64,000 nucleotides of DNA. It comes from CAYXLI01 sp964464925. GTDB lineage: Bacteria; Acidobacteriota; Terriglobia; Bryobacterales; Bryobacteraceae. This document shows positions 58,452 to 64,000 of the stretch, piece after piece. A program made the translations under genes and the position numbers. Position 1 is the stretch's first letter. Each line of letters opens with the position of its first letter. The stretch covers positions 248,001 to 312,000 of the forward strand of contig CAYXLI010000002.1 in assembly GCA_964464925.1 (NCBI GenBank), given 5' to 3'. The notes under the pieces were generated by a model. It did no database searches. It was not told where the DNA came from and was given only the letters and a program-made list of their open reading frames with translations.

Positions 58452-60788
58452 ATGCGAATAGTGAGGCATTCCGTTGCGCTTTTTCTTTTCTCCAGCTTCG
58501 CTGCCATCGCGCAGCAGCAAACGGGCGAGTTGCGACTGCAGGTTGTAGATGCGAGCGGCGCCGCCATTCAGGCCGGCGGCGAACTGGCCGGAGCCGCTAC
58601 GCAGGTCCGCAAGGCGTTCACCACAAATCCGAATGGACAGTACACGATTGCGGCGCTGCCATTCGGCTTGTATCACCTGACGATACAGCGCTCGGGCTTC
58701 GCTCCGGCTAGCGCGCTCATTGAAATTCGCTCGCAGGTACCGCTCAATTACAAAGCCACACTCGGCGTGGCCGTAGTGGAAACGACGGTGACCGTGCAAG
58801 ACGCGGATACGCTGCTGAATCCCGATAGAACAGGTGCTCAACAGACACTCGGTCCGGAAACGCTACGCACGCGCGCTCTGGCGCTTCCTTCACGCGCCGC
58901 CGTGAGCCTCGTCGATTCTCAGCCCGGCTGGCTGCTGGAAGCCAACGGAGTTCTCCACCCGCGCGGATTCGAATACGGCGTGCAATACGTGGTCGACGGT
59001 CTGCCGATGTTGGATAACCGCTCGCCTGTGTTCGCGCCCGCACTGTCCGTAGAAGAATTTCAGTCGTTCACGGTTCGTACAGGCGGCTACCCTGCCGAGT
59101 ATGGCCATCAGCTTGGCGGAGTGGTGGAGGTAACTACCGCCCGCGACACGCGCCCAGGCTGGCACGGCAACGCAAGCACGGAGGCTGGCAGCTTCGGCAC
59201 TGTTTCCGGCTACGCCTCCGTTCAGTACGTGAGCGGCCGCAACACCTTCGGGGTCGCAGGCAACGGCATGCGGACAGACCGTTACCTCGATCCGCCGGTT
59301 GAGCAGAACTATACCAACCATGGCTCGGGCGGCGGCTTTTCGGCACGATTCGGCCGGGACTGGAGCGACGGCGATCGTACGCGCCTGCTGGTCCGTCACA
59401 ATCGCACAGGCTTCCTGGTTCCGAATGAGCGGTTGCAGGAACTCGCAGGGCAGCGGCAGGATCGCACTGCCGAAGAGACTAGCGGGCAGATCGCGCACAC
59501 GCACCTGTTTTCTTCGCGAGTGCTCTCGGACTTGCGCTTGCTCACTCGTGATGTCTCAGCGGGATTCTGGTCCAACCGCTTCTCCACACCTATCGCGCCG
59601 GGCCAGCAGCGAGGATTCCGCGAAGCTTATCTCACCGGCAGCGTCTCCGCCCAGCTCGGCGCACACGACCTGAAATTCGGAGGCGAAGCGCTATTCCGCT
59701 CGCTGACTGAGGACTTCGGCTATCAGATCACCACCTACCGCGTGAATGGCGTGCGGATTTTCGACCGCGACACTCCGGCACGCTTTCATTTCTCAGACCG
59801 GCGGCAGAATCGCGAACAGGGAGCATTCGCTCAGGACTTGATGCGGTTCGGCTCGCTCACCATCAGCGCGGGCGTGCGTTGGGATCATTACCGGCTGATT
59901 GTGGATGAACAAGCGGTCAGCCCGCGCGTGGCCGCGGCCTGGCAGATTCCGCATACCGGATTCGTGCTGCGTGCCTCGTTTGATCGGGCGTTCCAGACTC
60001 CTGCGATCGAGAACCTGCTGCTGGCGAGTTCGCCCGCGCTGCTCGCTCTCAATAACGCGGCTGTCAGTGTTGCCGTGCGTCCGTCCCGCGGCAACTTTTA
60101 TGAGACCGGTTTTTCAAAGGCTCTCTGGAATCACGTCCGGCTCGACGGCAGCTACTTCCGGCGATTGATGCGCAACTTCTCGGATGATGACGTGCTCCTC
60201 AACACCGGCGTCAGCTTCCCGATCGCATTTGATCGCGGCGACATTCAGGGTGTCGAAGCCAAGCTTGAGGTTCCGCGCTGGGGCCGCTTCTCCGGCTTTC
60301 TCAGCTACACGAATCTGATCGGTCATGGCGAGTTGCCCGTGGTCGGTGGACTCTTCCTCGACGACAACGCGGCAGACCTCTTCACCAGCAAAGGCCGGTT
60401 CGCCATCACACAGGACCAGCGCAACACTGCACGAGCCCGCGTCCGCGCCGAATTGCACCCGCGCATCTGGCTGGCCGCCGGTGCTCAGTACGGCAGCGGG
60501 TTGCCGGTAGAGGTGGACGCATCCAGTTTCAATCTCCTCGCGCAACAGTACGGGCCGCGCGTTGTGCAGCGTGTGAACTTCTCGCGAGGCCGCGTACGGC
60601 CGAACTTCGCGTTCGACCTCTCCGGCGGCGCCGATTTAATGAAGAGGGAACGCGCAACGGTTCGCCTCCAGGCCGACGTGCAGAATCTCACCGGCCGCCT
60701 GAACGTGATCAACTTCGCCGGGTTGTTCTCCGGAACGGCCTTAAATGCACCGCGTTCCGCGGCTGTGCGGCTTCAGTTCGAGTTCTAG
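58452..60788 (+). CDS. TonB-dependent receptor with carboxypeptidase-like domain (778 aa)
   Basis: Signal peptide (MRIVRHSVALFLFSSFAAIAQQ), then a regulatory-like domain (GELRLQVVDASGAAIQAGG...YTIAALPFGLYHLTIQRSGFAPAS), a plug (YVVDGLPMLDNRSPVFAPALSVEEFQSFTVRTGGYPAEYGHQLGGVVEV) and a beta barrel ending in QFEF. A plug with 'GGYPAEYGHQLGG' is common in the acidobacterial/Oar-type receptors. AAGGGA precedes the ATG, 6 nt after serB. Smaller than the 1105-residue receptor at 19657. Ligand unknown. Confidence 0.88.
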   Translation: MRIVRHSVALFLFSSFAAIAQQQTGELRLQVVDASGAAIQAGGELAGAATQVRKAFTTNPNGQYTIAALPFGLYHLTIQRSGFAPASALIEIRSQVPLNYKATLGVAVVETTVTVQDADTLLNPDRTGAQQTLGPETLRTRALALPSRAAVSLVDSQPGWLLEANGVLHPRGFEYGVQYVVDGLPMLDNRSPVFAPALSVEEFQSFTVRTGGYPAEYGHQLGGVVEVTTARDTRPGWHGNASTEAGSFGTVSGYASVQYVSGRNTFGVAGNGMRTDRYLDPPVEQNYTNHGSGGGFSARFGRDWSDGDRTRLLVRHNRTGFLVPNERLQELAGQRQDRTAEETSGQIAHTHLFSSRVLSDLRLLTRDVSAGFWSNRFSTPIAPGQQRGFREAYLTGSVSAQLGAHDLKFGGEALFRSLTEDFGYQITTYRVNGVRIFDRDTPARFHFSDRRQNREQGAFAQDLMRFGSLTISAGVRWDHYRLIVDEQAVSPRVAAAWQIPHTGFVLRASFDRAFQTPAIENLLLASSPALLALNNAAVSVAVRPSRGNFYETGFSKALWNHVRLDGSYFRRLMRNFSDDDVLLNTGVSFPIAFDRGDIQGVEAKLEVPRWGRFSGFLSYTNLIGHGELPVVGGLFLDDNAADLFTSKGRFAITQDQRNTARARVRAELHPRIWLAAGAQYGSGLPVEVDASSFNLLAQQYGPRVVQRVNFSRGRVRPNFAFDLSGGADLMKRERATVRLQADVQNLTGRLNVINFAGLFSGTALNAPRSAAVRLQFEF

Positions 60789-60866
60789 TCTCTCTTCCGC
60801 CATTAGCTCCGTTAGCAATGATAGAATCACCCAAGCCATTTTTCCTAAACAAGGGAGCTCCGTCGG

Positions 60867-61802
60867 ATGAAACCGCTACTATTCTGTATTTCCGCGACCG
60901 TCCTTACCGTATGTTTCGCGTGGTCGCAAAAGACCAGCACAGACATTGTCTGGGCGCCTAAGTCCAAGCCGTTCCCCTATACGGCGCCGCATAAACCGCA
61001 TACCAAACTGGCGGACGTGAAGGCCGCGCACGCGAAGGAGAAGTCCTGGCGCCAACAGGTAGTGAAGGACGAGCACCTGAGCAGCGAGTGGGTGCAGGAT
61101 GTTCCCGGCACGAAGGCGCCGCGCCAGCTTCACCCCGATACACGCGAGTGGTGGGTCATTCAGGAAGGGCAGATTCGCTTCGAAATTGAAGGCCAGGAAC
61201 CTTTCGTCGCCTCCAAGGGCGCCATGGTGCAGGTTCCGATGCAGACCTTCTTCTCGTTTGAAACGGTGGGCGATCAGCCGTCACTCCGCTTTGAGACCAA
61301 CATCGTGAATGCGCGGACGCTCTACTCGAAGGATCTCGACCCGTCCAGCCTCCCGAAGCTGACCAGCTTCGATTGGATCCCGGTGCGCATGGCCCGCCGA
61401 GTTGGCTATTACGATCACGGCAACAAGCCGTACGTGACCTATGAGGATTTGGCGAAGCAGGTAGATTCCGGCAAGCTCAAAGGGACGGTACGCATCGTGG
61501 AAGACGACCGGGGAACAGCCAACTTTATCTATGGGCGGGAAAGCTCGCTTCCTCCCATCAACCCGGCGGAGAAAGGCCACTATCATCCCGAATCAGCCGA
61601 GTACTGGCTGGTGATGTCCGGCCACATCCGTTACCCGATCGAGGGCCAGGGCGTGGTGATCGCGGGCGAAGGAGACGTGGTGTACGTGCCGAAGTTCACT
61701 TATCACGCGCCGCGCTGGTACGGTGATGGGCCATCCTGCCGTCTTGCCATGAACGGGTATCCGCAAATCGCGCACCTGTTCGAAGCCAAGCGGGTCGAAT
61801 AG
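60867..61802 (+). CDS. Secreted bicupin protein (311 aa)
   Basis: Signal peptide (MKPLLFCISATVLTVCFAWSQ), then two cupin domains. The first (about 75-150) has RQLHPDTREWWVIQEGQIRFEIEGQEPFVASKGAMVQVP; the second (about 225-305) has GHYHPESAEYWLVMSGHIRYPIEGQGVVIAGEGDVVYVP with His/Glu metal ligands. Both keep the GxxHPxxxEWW/YW motif, so both may bind metal. Promoter context not clear. Enzymatic role unknown; could be a periplasmic dioxygenase or sugar-binding protein. Convergent with the sortase operon, 1 nt apart. Confidence 0.82.
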   Translation: MKPLLFCISATVLTVCFAWSQKTSTDIVWAPKSKPFPYTAPHKPHTKLADVKAAHAKEKSWRQQVVKDEHLSSEWVQDVPGTKAPRQLHPDTREWWVIQEGQIRFEIEGQEPFVASKGAMVQVPMQTFFSFETVGDQPSLRFETNIVNARTLYSKDLDPSSLPKLTSFDWIPVRMARRVGYYDHGNKPYVTYEDLAKQVDSGKLKGTVRIVEDDRGTANFIYGRESSLPPINPAEKGHYHPESAEYWLVMSGHIRYPIEGQGVVIAGEGDVVYVPKFTYHAPRWYGDGPSCRLAMNGYPQIAHLFEAKRVE

Positions 61803-61803
61803 A

Positions 61804-62502
61804 TCAGGAGCCGCGATTCTCTCTGGATACGCGCGCTTCGCTCTCCACCTGGCGGGCACGCACAATAAAGCGTTTCGGTGCTGAGCCGATGTAGTTGAAC
61901 GGATAGCAGGTCACTAGCGTGATCGAAGGCTCGGGCGTCGCCTTCAGCACTTCTACGTTAGTCGGCAGGACAACGCGCGTATTCTCCACCTGATATTCGT
62001 AGGTTCCGTCCGGGGTGACCATGCGGATCAGGTCGCCCTTGCGGATGCCGCGGACGGGACGGAAAAACGTATCCCGGTGGGCAGCGATGCCTACGTTGCC
62101 CGGCCTTCCGGGCAGCGCAGTCTGCGGCACGTGCCCCACCGCACGGCTGAGCGTCCGGTTGTCCACTCCTTCGCGGACCACCGCGGAAAGCTTCAGCCTC
62201 GGAATCTCGATTTTTCCAATCAAACCACGGACAGGTATGGGAGCCTCGGTCCGCGGGGCCGGCTCCTGGCTTCCTTCCATCGCCGGCGATTCCGTCTCGC
62301 CCTGTTGTTTTGTTATCCCCGTGGTCATGTCATCGATGTAGCCGCCCACGCTGGGTATACGTCCGCGCAACTCCTGATTCAGTGCATAGTTGTCATAGCT
62401 CTGGTGGAGGTAGCTCTGTGCATACTGCAGCCCTACCCAGCCGAGACAAATGAATCCGATCGCCAATAAGAAGATCTCAGTCCACCGAAGTGTTTTACGC
62501 AT
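61804..62502 (-). CDS. Class D sortase (232 aa)
   Basis: Cysteine transpeptidase that would join C-terminal LPxTA-type proteins to the envelope. N-terminal helix (TEIFLLAIGFICLGWVGLQYA), Pro/Glu linker, then the sortase barrel: H142 (NVGIAAHRDTFF), C199 (ITLVTCYPFNYIGSAPKRF) and R211 complete the triad. TLSRAVGHVPQTALPGRPGN is typical of class D. Two nt after the VWA gene, with the substrate upstream. Unusual in a Gram-negative; covalent target is unknown. Confidence 0.9.
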   Translation of the reverse strand: MRKTLRWTEIFLLAIGFICLGWVGLQYAQSYLHQSYDNYALNQELRGRIPSVGGYIDDMTTGITKQQGETESPAMEGSQEPAPRTEAPIPVRGLIGKIEIPRLKLSAVVREGVDNRTLSRAVGHVPQTALPGRPGNVGIAAHRDTFFRPVRGIRKGDLIRMVTPDGTYEYQVENTRVVLPTNVEVLKATPEPSITLVTCYPFNYIGSAPKRFIVRARQVESEARVSRENRGS

Positions 62503-62504
62503 GG

Positions 62505-63566
62505 CTATCTTTTCGTCCTTGTTTTAGTGGCTGTTTTCGGCGCTCCAGGAGCTTCGTGTATATCCAGATATTGCGTCCTCGTTCGGACCAGCAGCTTACC
62601 TTTATCCGGCGCGGAGGCCACAGCGCGGATCTTGTGCAACGGCACCTCGTGATCCTGTTCTGGCATGTAGCCGATCGTGTACCGGTTCCGAATGTCCTTC
62701 GCAATCTTCACGCAGATGTCGACCAGTTGATCGAGCTTCTGCGGCTCGTAAAATTCGCCCCCGGTCACACTTGCCAGCTTCCGAAGGAATCCAGGGTTCT
62801 TGTCTTTGTCGAACTCGTCGTATAGGCCAACAGTGTAAATCGTCGCTGGCGATGCCTGTGCCAGTTTGTAAGTCTCAGATTCCGTCAACTGGCTGGCATT
62901 GTCCCCACCGTCACTGATCAGCACCAGAGTTTTTTTCTGCTGCCGCCCCTTGTTTAGGTGTTCCAACGCAATCTTCAATGCGTCATTTAGCGCTGTTCTC
63001 CCCTGTACAGGTGTAGCGAGAAGCCCATTTCGAAGGACCTGGCGGTCATCGGTAAAGTCCATTCCCTGAGGCAATCCCATATATACGCGGTCATTGAAGT
63101 TGACCGTGAACAGTTCATCCTTTGGATTGCTCGCCTGCACGAACGCCAAAGCGGCGGTTACAACCTCGGACCGCTTCGGCCGCATGCTGCCGCTTGCGTC
63201 GATCACCAGACCGAGAGTTACGGGAATATCTCCAGCTTCGAAGCTGTTGATCTTCTGCGGCTTGTTATTGTCAAAAACCTGAAAGTTTTCTTTTGCCAGT
63301 CCGCTGACGAACCCGCCGGCTGGATTCTTGACACTCACATCCAACAGCACGATCTCAACGCCGGTCGATAGTTGAATATCTCGCGGGTCGATGGGGGGAA
63401 GAGGATTCTTCACCTCGCTGAAGGGAAACAGGGTCCGCATGTCCGGCGGCGGCGGAGTGGCTAATTGGAAGTCGTCACCGGCCAACGGCACCAAGGCTCC
63501 CATCAAAGCACCGCCCAGTCCGAGGACCACAATCACTGTTCGTAGAAGATTCGGGCGCAAGAACAT
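62505..63566 (-). CDS. VWA-domain secreted protein, VWFA-related (353 aa)
   Basis: N-terminal membrane/signal helix (LLRTVIVVLGLGGALMGALVPLA), then a beta domain (VEIVLLDVSVKNPAGGFVSGLAKENFQVFDN) and a von Willebrand type A domain with MIDAS DASGS (123-127), TALNDALKIAL and VLISDGGDN. Such VWFA-related proteins with the leading 'V.DxxGxxVxgLxxxDFxvxdnG' domain are abundant in Acidobacteria. C-terminus is basic and lacks a sorting signal. Encoded between the sortase and its likely substrate, so it may act in the same surface assembly. Confidence 0.85.
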   Translation of the reverse strand: MFLRPNLLRTVIVVLGLGGALMGALVPLAGDDFQLATPPPPDMRTLFPFSEVKNPLPPIDPRDIQLSTGVEIVLLDVSVKNPAGGFVSGLAKENFQVFDNNKPQKINSFEAGDIPVTLGLVIDASGSMRPKRSEVVTAALAFVQASNPKDELFTVNFNDRVYMGLPQGMDFTDDRQVLRNGLLATPVQGRTALNDALKIALEHLNKGRQQKKTLVLISDGGDNASQLTESETYKLAQASPATIYTVGLYDEFDKDKNPGFLRKLASVTGGEFYEPQKLDQLVDICVKIAKDIRNRYTIGYMPEQDHEVPLHKIRAVASAPDKGKLLVRTRTQYLDIHEAPGAPKTATKTRTKR

Positions 63567-63588
63567 CGGGAGGCCGCCTTTCGCAGGA

Positions 63589-63627
63589 AAGCACCTGGCT
63601 CTGCTGAATTAGCCGAACCAGGTGCTT
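63589..63627 (-). terminator. Strong hairpin between substrate and VWA genes
   Basis: AAGCACCTGG (63589-63598) and CCAGGTGCTT (63618-63627) are perfect 10-bp arms with a further GGCT/AGCC pairing inside. It lies 23 nt after the LPxTA-gene stop and 22 nt before the VWA start. Only a short T-run follows, so it likely lowers read-through into the sortase genes rather than ending all transcripts. Confidence 0.5.
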
Positions 63628-63650
63628 GCCCATCTACTCTAAATTAACGC

Positions 63651-64000
63651 TTAGGAGCGTTTCGCAATCGCGCGAACCGCCATGCTGGCTCCGAGAGCCA
63701 GGAAGCCGGCCATTCCAACCATCGGGAACGGGCTGGCCGTGTGAGGCAGCGTGCGCATACGGGTACCGCTGTCGGCAACCGTAGTGGTTTCCTGAGGAGC
63801 AGGAGCCGGGGCCGGGGCTGGTTCAGCAGCCGGGGCGGGGGCTGGGGCCGGAGGAGGCGTTGCCTGCGCCACTTCGGTCTCGGTCGTCTTTTCCTGCTTC
63901 GTGTAGTCCTGGCTTAGTTCCGCTTCGTTGCCACTCTTGTCCACAGTACCTACGCGGGCAGAAGCGAGATCCTGGTCGCTGGTGGAGTACGTGGTCGGCA
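63651..64000 (-). CDS. Sortase substrate with LPHTA sorting signal, C-terminal fragment
   Basis: The 5' part lies beyond the window; 116 codons are visible. An acidic region (DKSGNEAELSQDYTKQEKTTETE) is followed by a Pro/Ala/Glu-rich spacer with PAPAPAP repeats, then LPHTA, a hydrophobic helix (FPMVGMAGFLALGASMAVRAI) and basic AKRS. That is the complete cell-wall sorting-signal layout; LPxTA fits class D sortase preference (LPNTA-like). The operon sortase is 1.1 kb downstream. Confidence 0.82.
   Translation of the reverse strand, partial: PTTYSTSDQDLASARVGTVDKSGNEAELSQDYTKQEKTTETEVAQATPPPAPAPAPAAEPAPAPAPAPQETTTVADSGTRMRTLPHTASPFPMVGMAGFLALGASMAVRAIAKRS

Overview
The window reads as chromosomal DNA of an Acidobacteriota member close to Bryobacter or Candidatus Solibacter. 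This is an inference from gene content: two TonB-dependent receptors with an N-terminal carboxypeptidase-regulatory-like domain, a RANAQKSTGP-type hypothetical protein, many secreted cupin/VOC/isomerase proteins and moderately high GC. I see no rRNA, tRNA, CRISPR array, insertion sequence or prophage.

Layout. 1-6975 (minus) is a tightly overlapping polysaccharide operon: two sugar epimerases, a B12-type radical SAM protein, one GT4 and three CgeB-like glycosyltransferases, the last cut by the window edge. 7180-8017 holds a putative regulator and a 58-residue membrane protein. 8185-10442 pairs 4-hydroxyphenylpyruvate dioxygenase with a HisC-like aminotransferase. 10542-15506 carries a polyferredoxin and the heme genes hemN-hemG-hemH. 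15812-17332 has fliS, flaG, a 41-residue basic protein and an orphan nuoB. 17408-28560 has malQ, a large Oar-like receptor, a secreted VOC/cupin plus isomerase pair, a YdeP-type molybdopterin oxidoreductase and a hypothetical. 28883-32720 is coaD, an aminotransferase, manA, a zinc-ribbon microprotein and an SH3 lipoprotein. 32750-41348 has a GT-C membrane protein, an Mla-type ATPase, mobA, a lytic transglycosylase, an AMIN-amidase, a diguanylate cyclase and a LytS/LytR pair. 41381-45751 has a radical SAM/SPASM-like protein, a LolA-like protein, an acyl-CoA dehydrogenase and a deoxyhypusine-synthase homologue. 45819-51965 is an ArsR-regulated RND efflux locus.

The most striking locus is 52028-56429, a plus-strand gene train (small ORF, amidase, SDR, zinc-ribbon protein, DinB protein) ending in a gene interrupted by one in-frame TGA at 56025-56027. 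The protein reads straight through this codon into a classic iodothyronine-deiodinase-type sequence (GSxT-Sec-PPF, EAHPSD, GPFGFHP). A 17-nt hairpin with a GGU-containing loop sits 10 nt after the TGA, as a bacterial SECIS should. I call this a deiodinase-like selenoprotein that a standard gene finder would split into two fragments.

The last part has a 2OG oxygenase, serB, a second TonB receptor, a bicupin, and a minus-strand sortase system: class D sortase, VWA protein and a substrate ending LPHTA-membrane helix-basic tail. Gene boundaries are often ATGA/TAATG overlaps, indicating strong translational coupling.
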